64,000 nucleotides of DNA, from assembly GCA_033063855.1 (NCBI GenBank), contig CP093831.1:10354001-10418000 (forward strand). The letters are read 5' to 3'. The position numbers and the translations under genes are program-made. This document shows, in pieces, positions 14,990-27,400 of the stretch (position 1 is its first letter; every line of letters begins with the position of its first letter). This stretch comes from Smittia aterrima. Taxonomy: Eukaryota > Arthropoda > Insecta > Diptera > Chironomidae. The notes below the pieces were generated by a model, which was not told the origin of the DNA, ran no database searches, and saw nothing but the letters and a program-made list of their open reading frames with translations.

Positions 14990-15022
14990 ACGTCCACATG
15001 AACGCAGAAAACCATCGAAACT
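14990..15022 (-). promoter_or_regulatory. candidate TATA-less core promoter of TOX-B (Inr + DPE)
   Basis: On the minus strand a TCAGTT initiator has its A at 15,022. Taking that A as +1, GGACGT occupies exactly +28 to +33 (14,995-14,990), which is where the downstream promoter element sits in insect TATA-less promoters. The corresponding 33 bp of TOX-A match at 27 positions, including a continuous block from TTCATGTG through GGACG. The site lies about 580 bp upstream of the TOX-B ATG. Several differences between the copies also look like codon substitutions in the FSxDGxLxSCGR frame, so a short conserved coding stretch is an alternative. Confidence 0.55.
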
Positions 15023-17145
15023 GAATGTTTTCATTCCCCAAGCTTTTGACTTCTCTACAGCTAAAAGTCCGCGTGTGTTTCTTCTACAGCTTGCTCTGGC
15101 TGCGTGTGTGTATTGTAGAAGTAGCAACAACAAACAGAAAAATCTCCTCTCGAAATGAAAGCAACGCGAGAGCGGAAAAATATTTCTCGAATGCTGCAGC
15201 ATGCTTCGTCTTTAAGAATGTTTTCTCGTTTGACTTCTTCTTGTTCTACGATCTACTGCGCTCAAGTTTTATGATTTCATGCACAATCTCACATTTTTCT
15301 TGTTCGAAAACGAAAATTTTCCCGTTCGGAGAAAAACGAAAACGCTGCGAAAATCTCCGAAGTTTCTGAATGGAAATCGTCGGTATCGGGAGTTGAGAGG
15401 AGAATCTTTCACTCATGGAGTGAGTTTTATCAGAAAATGCTTTCCTTTCACGATAAAAACATCGACTAACACAGGTTCACGTTTTGCGGCCATATTTTCT
15501 ATAAAAAGCAGCAACGATCGTGACTCTCTGCTCTCTCAACGTTCTTCGCCAGAACAAGATTTCTTTATTCTTCTTCTTGTTCCTTCGCATCGACAGAGAT
15601 TCACACGATGGTGTCTGTGTTGAGCGAGCATAAATATCCACCTGGTACACAGAGAAGGAATGCGATGTTCAAGATTGAAGAAAAATAATCAAAAAGAAAA
15701 ATGTGGCAACGTCGCGAAACCTCCAAAGAAGAGGAAAATAATTGAAAATAAAAGTCAACAACATACATTTTACGATAAAACATGACAAACATTGGTAATA
15801 AAGGCACGAAAAAAAATGAAATCCGACGAATGAAACAAAAATTAATTGAATGAATTGTTTGGGATTTGTTCTCTCTTCATTCAGTTAAAGCTTCGTCGTT
15901 TTTAATGTTTTTAAATTTTTTAATTGCCATCGCAACCGCTCGAAATGTTTGAGCCATTAAATCGAATTAAAGTTTGATTGATTTAATTAAACATTTTTAT
16001 GTTTCGCTCCCATTAAAACTCATAAACGAACGAACTTGTGCTGTCTCTCATTTTTTTTTTGTTGTTGATGAGTTTAAAGAGTTCAATGAGATGATGAAAT
16101 TGAATCAGAGGAACTAAGTTTTGTTGTGACAAGCGAACAGAAAAAAATCTGATGATTCTCAGAAAGTTTGAACGGATTTAAAAGATTGAAAAATTTTCTG
16201 AGAAGCAACAACAAGATAGTCAGGTTAGCAAGCAGTTCATCATTTTCTGGTTCTATTTAATCAAAATCAAAAGTTTTCAGCTTCCGTCTCGAATGTGTGC
16301 GAGATGAGCTCTGATTGAATATCCGACAAGATCTCTTCTTCTTCTTCCTTTGGAAATTCTTCACTTTTTTTTCGAAAAGTCATCATTTCTATGTGAGGGA
16401 GGGAAACGGGTTTAGGGAAGAGCAAAGAAAACTTTCCATCATTCAACAACAGGAAAAACTTTGAGCAATCAAGAAAGATTGAATATGATTAAAATCTCTT
16501 CTCGGTTTCGTGTATGCTTGCTTGCTTAGCTGGCGAATGAAACTTTTTCCATCTCCCACAAACCGAAAATTCACCATCAAGAGAGAGAGAAAAGGGAAAA
16601 TTGGCAGGGATTTATTTCTCGGGGAAGAGAAGAAGAATCGTTTAATGAAGATGAACGTTAATTTAGTTTCGAGAATCAGCATAATTTATGCTACATGAGC
16701 AGAAAAACTAATCAGCATGCTAGCTAAAGCTTCATCAGTCGAATATGATTAATTCACGTCAAACTTTTATGACATTGCATCGTTTCGGTTTCTCCTTTAA
16801 CAACCCAATCAAACTCTTAAAGCTTCTTTAGCATTTCTATAAGTTTTTCTTTCCTACTTTGCGGAAAAAAGTTTATCCTCTAAATAAAAACGAGGAAATT
16901 GACAGAAATATGAGACAGCGAGAAACAGAATAACAGCAAGTGCAACATCATAAACTTTGATTAAAATTTTCTCCTCCCACGCTTTTCCACTCCATAAATT
17001 TTCATGTTGATAATGTGGCGGTTTTTCTCTTTTTGAAAAATGGCATTCCTCCCTTGTCTCTAACTTCCTCGTGGAAAAATTGTCGAGAGTGAAAAATTTG
17101 AGGAGAAATTGAAAACTTTCTTCAGTTTGTAAGTTCAAAATTTAA

Positions 17146-17190
17146 TGGAAAAGTTGCTTCAAATTGAAATTTTCTCGAAGCAACTTTCCA
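17146..17190. repeat. inverted repeat / potential hairpin
   Basis: TGGAAAAGTTGCTTC (17,146-17,160) is followed after 16 bp by GAAGCAACTTTCCA (17,177-17,190). The arms pair over 14 bp with one bulged A. The stem does not extend outward, so it is shorter than a typical microRNA precursor. Its role is unknown. Confidence 0.7.
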
Positions 17191-20100
17191 TGGTGAAACA
17201 TTAAATAACATCGCCACCAACACCAACGAGAGAGGTTGGAAAATTAATTTGATACGTGCGAGGGTAGTGATAAATAAACAAGTGAAGGAGAGAGAGAAAT
17301 TAAATTCCTAAAACGTTCGATGTGTTTGTTAATGAAAAATCTATCGACGTTCTAAACAGGGAAAGAACTTTCCCGGGTTGGAGGCGCACGAAAAAGAGGT
17401 CATTTGCCTTGAAATTGCGTTGATTGCAGCAATTTTTCCAAGTTATTGACTTTTCTCTGGCAAAGCTTGAGGCAATGATTTACGAGTATTGATTGAGGTG
17501 ACACGGCCTCGCCGATTATGTCACAAAAAGGAGCAAATTTTATTATGTCTGGCTATAAATATCTTCCCTTTCCTCGATGGTCCCTCCGAGGTTTTATGTT
17601 TATCTGTATTGGACTCATAAAAGTAATGGAAAAACATGAATCTGGATGGAAAAGATGTTGCGCGCGATTTATGGGGACTGACGTAAGCTGCGACGCTTTG
17701 AGAATTAGGAAACGAGGCTTCTCAATGAATCAATTTATCTTGAATTAAATCACTTAATTTTTGTAATTAATTTTCCCCCTGGAATCTCAGTGTCTCCATT
17801 TCTTTAATGAAGTATTTAACGCAAAAAAATTCTCTTCACGGGAAATTCTTCTTCATCATCCCGAAGCAACAAATTAAGCGTTCCCTTGTCATCATCGTCA
17901 ACCTCAAAGCTTGAGAGAAACGAGGGAACTCAACAACGAACGGAAAGCTAAAGAAGATAACGAAGAAGAACATCAAAGCGACCAGTTTTCTCGTTTTCCT
18001 TTGAAATCAAATTGGCGTTTTTTTCCTCCTCAAGCATATTTTCCCATTGCTGGGTGCGAAGAGCAGTAATTCACAAACGACGAAAAGGGTGATGGTGAGA
18101 ATGATTCATAAAGGTGAAATAAATTGCTCTGAAGATGGTAATTGAGTTGCTTCACCTGTTGCTGCTTGCCCAACCTTCGGTCAGATCGTTTCCCTCTCCT
18201 TCTCCACACTGACCTCAAGACAACCCGAAGAAAATCATTGTTTTAATTGCTTTCGTTTCAACATGATTTCATTTCATTCCTTCCACCCTTCGGGTCTTCA
18301 ATCACGAACGAAAAAGAAAAACTTTGACAAGATTGATTCCAAACTCTCTTTCTACCCTCTCCCCTCCACGTCCCACTTGAGACTTAAGAAATCTGACAAG
18401 CATTCGTTGATATTTCTTGAAAACCCTTAAAAACTTTCCTTTAAACTCAACAACAAAGTTTTCTCATTTCTTTTAATTTGATTTTAAAACTTTTGCTTGA
18501 ATTAATAGAAAAAGTTTAAATTAAAAATAAAGACTCTCGAATAAAAGAATGTTTTCTTTCTTTTTTTTCCCTTCTTGGAGTTGAATTGCGAAAGAGGTTT
18601 TTGTGCTTGATTTTTTTTTTGCTTTTCAAAGAAATAAAGAGTCTTAGCATTGTTAAAAAGTTCTTTGATAAGCACCTTCATCGTCTTTGATGGAAAATTC
18701 TTGTGTTTATAATGAAGGGGACAAACTTAACTCTTCATCTTATTCACAAATACTTCTTAGAAACGTCAAGCTCTGAAACTAAGAGTGACAGTAACTTGAA
18801 AAACAAAGTCTATCGATAATTAGCTCCTGGAGATATTTTCCATCACAATTATATTTTGACATCTTGCTAATTTAAAATGAGTCATTTCAGATTTTCCGGG
18901 AAAAATGTTATCGAACTTCAATTTTGACAATGCTCTTCCATCGAGTAGACATTTTTCTTCGGAATGACAAGAACTTTTAGTCTCGCAAACATTTTCCCGT
19001 TGACGAGGAAAACAAGTCTGTCGAGGAATTTTTTAATTTTATTTATTTGTTTTTCTCCAATTTTCTTCTTCCAGCTCTTGTTATCGATCGCTAAACATAG
19101 AACGCGAGCAATAAGAAAAAGAAGATGAGTTGATTGAATTGTCGAGAGGGAGAAGAAGAAGCTACGAAAATATATAAATTGGGGTTAATGTTCAATTATT
19201 TAGATAGGATAGGATTGAAATCAGTACAGAGAAGGAAGTGGAATCTTAAAGAGCACTCGATTCGAAAGCAAAATCTTGGGTTTTCTTAGAAGATTCCATT
19301 ATCTCTCAAGTCTATACTTTCCAAGCAATTTCCCTCACTCTTTCTCTCTCTTCCACCCCTCATTCCATCCCATCTTTAGCAATCAACCCACTTCCATTTA
19401 AATATTTGCTCAATAACTCACAGAGCCAGCAACAAAAACTTTTTAACGAGCTCGAAAACAGTCAGAGAACAGAAATTTGCATATAATCAACTTGATTGTC
19501 ATAAATCAAGTTTTTTTTTTAGGTTTTCATTTTGGAGGCTAAAGACGCGCGAGGAAAAAGCGGAAGTAATTACTCATACCTATGGCAAATGACGATAAAC
19601 TAAAAATAAAGATCAATGAAGATGAAAATTGCATCGTCATTTTCTTCCCATTTCAGTTTGAAGTCATCAACTTGATGGTGACATAACTGAAGCAGTGAGG
19701 GAGGGTTGAGTTGAACAAATAATCAATCGATATGCCATTGACTTGTGAGCTGAATGCAAAAATGTTCTATTGATTTTTTAATGAAGGAAAATTTTATCTA
19801 GGATTGAAACCAAATGAAAATTTTAATAACGAAGCTTCCTGCTTTTCATGGCTGTACTCTAAAGTAAACGCAAATATTTGATGTTAGTTCGTCATCAAGA
19901 CGATTGCTCGGAACAAGCAGTTCATGTGACATGAATTACTTAATGAACTTCCGCTCAATGAGTCGACTCTGAATACCTTCCTGATTGACATCAGTTTTTT
20001 AACAATGTATGCGATGTGACTTCTTGAGCATAAAATTTTCTTAAAAAGAAACTTTTCATCAACATGCTTCGTTATCATGAACTTTCCCTAACGAAGCCAG

Positions 20101-21086
20101 CGATAAAAATTTGTCTCTCCCCGAACACAATTTACGTCAACCTGCGAGCCGGAAACTCTGATAAAACAGTTGATAGCAATGTTAATTTAACGATAAACTC
20201 GCTGTCGAGGTTATCGCGTAATCGTTTCTTTGATGCATAAATAAACACAACAAACATATTTCAGTTCATTCAAGATTTTGACGAGTTGTCGGCAAACAAT
20301 TTTCTGTCGAATTAAGAACGAGCATTACGAAAGCGTTTTCAATTGAGATGGCTTAGTTTAAGACGAGGTTTAAGTCATGATTTCGTTAAATAGAAGCGAA
20401 TTGAATACAAGTTTACTTGTTTAAAGAAAGATTTCAAATTCCTCACCTTGCACAACAAATAAGACTTTTCTTTTCACAAATCAAATTTACGCCAAACTTG
20501 TTGGTCACTTCACAGATCCGGCATCGGTCACTGACGTTTGATGAATCGTGTCACTGCAAATTGTAAATTGATGGCCTCTAATCACGACAATCAATCGAAT
20601 TAAAGACACGAATATAAAATCGAGACATAAACAAAAGAACTGTACAATCAACTGTGAACCTTACAATCGTTGTATTGCGCAAGCGAAAAATTACCTTCGA
20701 CAAGGAGAGCCAGAGAGTTGAGAATCGCTTCCAGTGAAGGAAATTAATATTTTTCAAAGGTTTTTGCGTTGAAAAAAGGAAAACTGGGAAAATCTCATTA
20801 AGAAATATTTTTATTAGATTCCATGTGAGAAATGTCTCATTAAAATGCAATTTCCCATTCCACAAAAATATTTCATCATCAGAGAGATAAAAGCTTCACT
20901 TGATCGTCAAACGATTTAATTTGAAGTAGTTGTCATAGAAATATTTTCAACTTTGATAATTAAAAGTTTGATTAAAAAATATTTCTCTATTTAATCATGA
21001 CTTTGAGTCCTTTCCTTTCGACATTCTGAAATAGATTTTCATTCAAACAATGAAACAAATTAGATTTATAGTGAAAGAAAAAACAT

Positions 21087-21101
21087 TTTATTTTTTTTAT
21101 T
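21087..21101 (-). terminator. polyadenylation signals of TOX-A
   Basis: Two AATAAA hexamers on the minus strand (21,092-21,087 and 21,101-21,096) lie about 310-325 bases downstream of the TOX-A stop codon. Positions are read directly; use as the cleavage signal is inferred. Confidence 0.45.
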
Positions 21102-21410
21102 TAATTCCTTATTTTTGCTTATCAATTGTTTTGTAATTTTTACTTCAATTAAATTTCAATTACACAGTTTTTACACATCTTTTCTCTAACACAGCCTCTT
21201 GCTTATGGACAATATTGAGAGTATGTTGTTCATCTGATGCCGAGAAGCCTGTTGAGATGGAAGCGAAATTGTTTATTTATCGAGTGCCTGAGAGAAAAGT
21301 TTAAGTGGAAGCTTACAGCACAAGAAAGGGGATTTCCTCCAAGTTTCTTTCTCCAATCTAACAGAGAAATCCCATTTCGATTAAGGTAAAAATACACAAG
21401 AAGTTTATCT

Positions 21411-24400
21411 CTAAGAGAAGACGAGCATTTCAGATTGTTGCTGGGTCGTCGGCTGCTGTTGTTGCTGTTGATCGATGTATCCCTGTTGAGTGAACACAAA
21501 CAATAAATGTCAGAAATTAATAGCAACATGTGTCGCTTATCGGAGCGCAGTTATATTTCAATTAACTTCACCGAGCGACTAATTCGACCACAAATTAAAT
21601 TAAACAACGAAGCGATGAAAAAAGCAAATAAATTTGAAACATTTTCGCCCAGTTGTGAATGTTTCAAGTGACTGCTCAGCTTGATGAAACATTTTTCAAA
21701 TTGAAAGCTTTTCAACTGGGCGAAGTGAAAAAATTGCACTCCAAACCATTTTGCGCTGTAAACATTTTCCACACCTTATCGTGCCAACATTTTTCCGTCG
21801 CTTCGCGTGAAATCCGCACGGCCACGGATTTTTTTTTTGTGTTAATATTTAAATGCGGAATAATTTTTTACCTGTTGATTAATATATTGTGGACCTGGCT
21901 GTTGTTGTTGCTGCATGTTCATCATTCCATTATGCGGCGGCGGTGGTTGCATCATGTTCGGGTTCATCGGGTAAATTAATGGCTTTATTGAATTGAAAGA
22001 GACAATTTTAATTGATGTCATCGATAATGAGTCGAGAGAATCTTTGCTTTACCTGTTGAGGTGATCCATAAGGTGATGGGGGCGTGTAGGGCGGTTGGTA
22101 ATTATGCGGTGGCATCGATTGTACGTAGCTCGGTGGCATTTGATGATGAGGACTCATTCTAGCACCAGGAGGCATCGACTGCTGCTGCAAATGCTGTGCT
22201 GTAGGAGGCTGATTCTGAATTTTATGGGCTTGAGCTTGTACCGGCGGAGGAGCGCTCTTCTGTTGATGCGGCGGCGATTGTGATTCCGACTCCGTGCCCT
22301 GGGAAATTTGATATTGATTAAATCAATAAATTTTACTTGTCAACAGTTGAGATTTTCCGCCCACGAGCCCATGTTGAAATTAATACCAAAAGAAAAGTAA
22401 TTAATCGCCCGCCTCAATTAAGTAATGACTTGTTTCTCGTTTGATAACTTTTTATCGTCGTTCTTCGCCAAGTTTCTTGCTTTTTCAATCAGCGTGGGTG
22501 AGCGAGTAAACGGAAATTTGTCTTCGTCAAATGAAACTCGATGCTTGCGACGACTAATTGAACTTTAAAGTCATCGTCAGATAAAGTTTGACTTCTTTAA
22601 TAATAATCGACAGTGTCGAGAGAAAGCTTAAACTTTTATTTCTCTAGAATTTAAAACATTTTCATGAGAACGAAAACTTTAATTAAACCCTCAAATCGCT
22701 TTCGCGAATCTCCTCATTAAACTTTTCATTCACCTCGAGAGAATTTAATTGCTTTTACGAGAGGGAAAAGCTCACAGAGGGAAAAGAATTTTGTTATCTG
22801 AAATGAAAATTTTCCCCCTTCTCCGAATTTTCTTTGTTAGTTTTTCGAAAAAAAAAACTCTCCTCCCTCCTCCGCATGCCATTCCCTATCAACGGCATTA
22901 GAAATGCGCCGAATCCAGAAGAAAATTCAAAATACAGAAAATTTAGAAAATAGAAGTTTTCGTGTGCTCGATTTTCAGCGAGGACCTTGCGGGAATGTTT
23001 CATTTGTGTGAGGATATTTGCCGATGTATAAATTTCCGCTGACTGGCAAGAATGTCAAATGAGCAGAAACTTCCATTGCCCCGCGAGGCTCGAATTGAAA
23101 CTTTTTTTTCCCGTCTCTGATATTGCGTCATGACGACGAAGTTTCTGTTAATTTCTCGCGCTAACGATTCGCTTGAAATTATCATTGATCATAATTTCTT
23201 GCTACTTATTCCCCGGGACTCGTGGCTAACGAAAGAATCCAAGAAGAACACTCACTTGTGACACTAAGCTCGCGCGGTAAGCTGCCAGGGCTTTCAAATA
23301 ATCTTTCTTAGCGACTTCCGTTCGTCTCTTGTAAATCTGGAAGAAAGAAAAACAGGAAAATCAATATTAAATTATCAGAGGAACGTGTGCAGAAAATATT
23401 TTAAAGAAATTATGAAACATTTCAGTGAATCACGGAGACAGATGGAAGGGGGAAAAATGATTAAACACCAGCAGGTGCACGACTCATGATGGAGAAAAAC
23501 GTAGAAAACTCATAACACAAAGTCGTTGATGTTTGTTTTGGAAAACAAAATTAATAAACAACACGTTTATCGCTGGAAAAATGGGTCCAGTTTATGTTTG
23601 TTTTCGAGGGAAATTTTTGTATTTTCGAAATGTTTAATCCTCTGTTTCAACATCATAATTAATTGTCGAGCGAGATTCGGGGCACCTGCTGGGATATTTT
23701 TACTTTTCCCCGGTAGCTGGACACGTTTTGGAGCGGAAATCTTTCTGCTCCCATCTCATCAGCATTCATGGCGAATTTTAAAGTCTATTACTTTCGTCTA
23801 AATCCAATTCCATGTGAAATCTAGTGCAAGCAGAAAAACTTTCATTTCCTGTAGCGTGCCGTCGAGGGAAATTGAATTGTGACATGAAAATTTAATTTTC
23901 AACATCAAATAGCATTTTTTTTTCTTTGCTGCTCATGTCGATCTTCATCTGCTTTAAAAAAAACTTTCCGTCCTGGAAATGCACACATAAAAATTTTACG
24001 TGATTTGAAAGGAGAAAATCGACGTCATGTGCTAACGTCTCTGGAAAATTGATTGCACACAAATTCAGTGAGAGAAGAAAAGTTTTCTTTCGATGTTGAT
24101 AAGACGACTGCCAGTTGAAATGGAAATTTTTTTCTCTCTCAACATATGAATTGATGTCATTAAAAAAGCAAGTTGAAATGTAATTTCGTTTTCTCATCAC
24201 TCGAATGATCAAAATAGTTTGCGCTTTTCTCGTTTCGAGTGATGAGAAGAAGGAGGGGGAATAGGAAAGGAGAATGTCATCGAAATGATGGAGCGTGGTG
24301 CGCTCATACTTACGGTTTTAAGGTCGGGCGCCAGCACGTCCCACATTGATGCGACGATCTTTGAGACTTCGCCGAACGAGGCATTCGGATTTTGTCCTTT

Positions 24401-27400
24401 AATCGATGCCTGTGTGTCTCGGAAGAATAGAGCGTAAGCTGAGACGGGCCTGGATGAAGATAAGAAAGAAGAAAGAAATTTCATTAACTTCCAAAACAAT
24501 TTGCCAGTTTTATTCATCATCATTATCAGGAGAAGCAAAACAACTTCAGTGAGAAGAGAGAGACGATGAAGATGAGAAGAAACACAAGAATCGTAATTGG
24601 CAAAATTATTTTCCAATTTGTATTCCATTAATGTCTCTGAACGAGCGAATTAACGTTTCATAAATTTACAAAACACCCAACAATTCCCTCAGTCTTCACG
24701 CCCTCTCTACCAAACAATGTAACCTCAAAGAGGCGACAGAAATATTCGAGATAATAAAAAGTTTTTCCGCCAGCAAACCTCGAGAACCCGGAACAAAAAC
24801 AAAAGAGGAAACGAAATCAGTAAAGAAGCACGTAGTCACTGCTCAAGGAAACAGAATAGAACAGAACAATCATAGATTAACTCAATCGAGATTGACAAAT
24901 TGAAATAAAGTTGAAGTCCTTGTGTTGGCCGGGTAAAGCCCGAAGAAACATTTGCTGTCTCTATGAAGTGGAAAATATAATTTCCCAGACACCCACCCTC
25001 TCGAAGCACTTGACAGCGTAAAAACTAGAATACAAATAACAATTTTCTTCTGCTAGGAATGGAGGACAACGATAAAGTTGAAATGAAAATTGTTTTTTTC
25101 CTCTTCTTCGCAAAACAGAACATAACAAATTGTTAACCATATTACAAGAACAATTTGCAAACCATTGGTAGTATAAGAAGCCGAGGACTAGGGTGAGTGT
25201 GGTAGAATGAGGCGGGAAATATGGGAAACTGTTATTTCTTATCATCGCCTCCTTCTGCAAATTGAATTTGAATTAAACATAAGCAGCTGGAGCCAATGAA
25301 ATGATGATTTGATTTTTTTCTTCTTTGAAGTTGTGCTTGGTCGTATCAAAGAAATTCTTTCAGTTTGCTATCAATTTTTAAAATTATTTTTGATTCCCTT
25401 TCTTGAATTTCTTTTCAGCAAAGACGACACTCGAGAGATGAACCTTTTCAATTAGTTTGTTTAACAATTTCCCATCTCTGTTCTCTCTCACTCTTCTTGG
25501 GAAAAAGGTTTCCTCCGTTGACCCGGAAGGGGAGAAATTGAATTTAAATGTTTCTTCTTCGACTTTAAAGATTTAGTTGTAAAACCCTTTCGATGCGGGT
25601 TAAAGATTTCTTCCATTTTGTCGTTTGTAATCTTCCTTAATAAAAAGAAATGTCAATTTCTCTTGGGAACGATCGAAGACATTGACAAGGTGTTTGGGAT
25701 CAAAGGTAAGGAACATTTTTTATTGGCAAAACCAAAAACTTTTTCAACCTAACTGACAAACAAACCATCCTTCAAGTGAGGTTACCAGAGCGACCTGTTG
25801 AGGGATCGGAATTATCCCCAATTTATTTCATGTCCGCAAGATTTTCTCGGAAAGGAAAAATCATACTAGAAGATCTTCTTTCCTTCTCATCAACTTCTAC
25901 GAAACCCTCGAAAACAGGTGACAGCTAACGAGACAAGTAGAAACAACACGACTTACTTTTGTGGCTCGTTAGGATCCTTTTTCTTCTTCTTCTTCGAGGC
26001 TTTTGGCTTTCGCGCTGGCGGAGCTTTAGGCTTCATTGTACTTGTGTTACGATTTGGTGAGTCATTGCCGATGTAGGGATCTGGTGACGGACGCTTAAAC
26101 GTGTTGTTGGCCTGTAAACGAAAAGAACAAATGTTTAAAACTTAGTTAGAAGTGTACGCAAAGAAACTCAACAACTCTCCGAAAACTTTATGTCAGCAGA
26201 ATTGTAAAATCCCCAATCGTTACGTGTGTTACAATGTTGGAGGAAAAAACCAATTTAAAATGGCAAAAAGTGTCATAAATCATAATAAAAGTAATAAATT
26301 TTCATTTCGTTGCACGTTTACAGCATAAAAATAATCCAACGAGTTTCTCTCTCTCGCTCCTCACCGCGAAATTTCGATTTTAAGATTTTAATTCAATAAA
26401 ATCAAAATATTGCAACGTCGTTCGGATAATTTTTCCTGCTATTGTTCGATCGGCGACGGGAGAAAAAATGGTTTCCGCGATTGATTTATTGATAACGTCG
26501 CTGATGTTTTCATTAACAAATGCTGGGAGAATAATCAGCGAAGGACGGCGACAAACTTTTGTTCATAAATTGAGCTCCAAGTTTATCACAAATAACAAAA
26601 AAAAAATCCGTCGACAGTTAAAGAAACTTAACTAAACCAATTAAAAGAACTCTCAAGTCTGTTTTTGATTCGCGAAAGTGGAAAAAGGGAAAATAGCAGA
26701 GAACGAAACAAAGGTCGAAGAAGTCAAATCCATAAGACTTCATTGTCAAAGAGTCTCAAGGTTTTCTTTATTTCGCCTTTTGCATTTTATGCTGCAGTTT
26801 GCATTATGGCAACTTTATGCAATGCTACAGCTTGAGCTTGAAACGGAAAATGAAAAAGCAACAGCGGAATCGTAAATCAATTGCATAACATTTTGCAGTT
26901 GCAATGAGTTTCAATTTTTATTCTTTGGACGACGACGACGACTACGAGCGTCTTGAGCTTGTGAGCAAATCACTTTTAATCAAATCTGCACGACTCGCCA
27001 ATTAATACAAATTCCTGGGGTGGCTCAAGGGATTAATCATGCTGACGCTGTTGTCGTCGTCATCATCATCATCGACTTTTCTCCTTGACACACTTCTCTA
27101 GTCTTCGAGAAGAAAATATATATTGATCGTTCGTTTTGTTCTCGCGATGTTTCTCGTTAAATTTTCTTCTCTTTCTCTGCAGATTTTTCAAATTTATCGT
27201 TAATCCATAAGCTGTCAACTCAATTGCACTCGGTGGACTTTGAGGGAGGGGAAATGTCGCTTTCGTGTCGCATTTTATTTGCTGTCAATTAGTGCCCTTA
27301 ATAATGAGTCTAAAGCTTTTGTTTGCCGCAGCATGAAACGTCGGGACAGGTTTTTGTCATTTTCAATTTGTTTTGACAGCTTTCAAGGCAAAGCTCAGGA

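Larger units (their letters stand above)
15023..21410. other. intergenic region between the TOX-A 3' end and the TOX-B promoter
   Basis: Six kilobases with no supportable gene. It carries a hairpin (17,146-17,190), a TTGCGCGCGATTT word (17,658-17,670) that recurs twice elsewhere in the window, and the TOX-A 3' UTR with AATAAA signals near 21,087-21,101. Open frames here are short, occur on both strands and show no domain. Confidence 0.5.

Noticed and set aside
14915..15623. Overlapping frames of about 80-114 codons on both strands
   Set aside because: Low complexity, mutually antisense, no domain. They surround the candidate TOX-B promoter, whose conservation explains the one shared stretch.
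21659..22283. Plus-strand frames across the TOX-A 3' exons
   Set aside because: Antisense to Pro/Gln-rich coding exons; no independent evidence.
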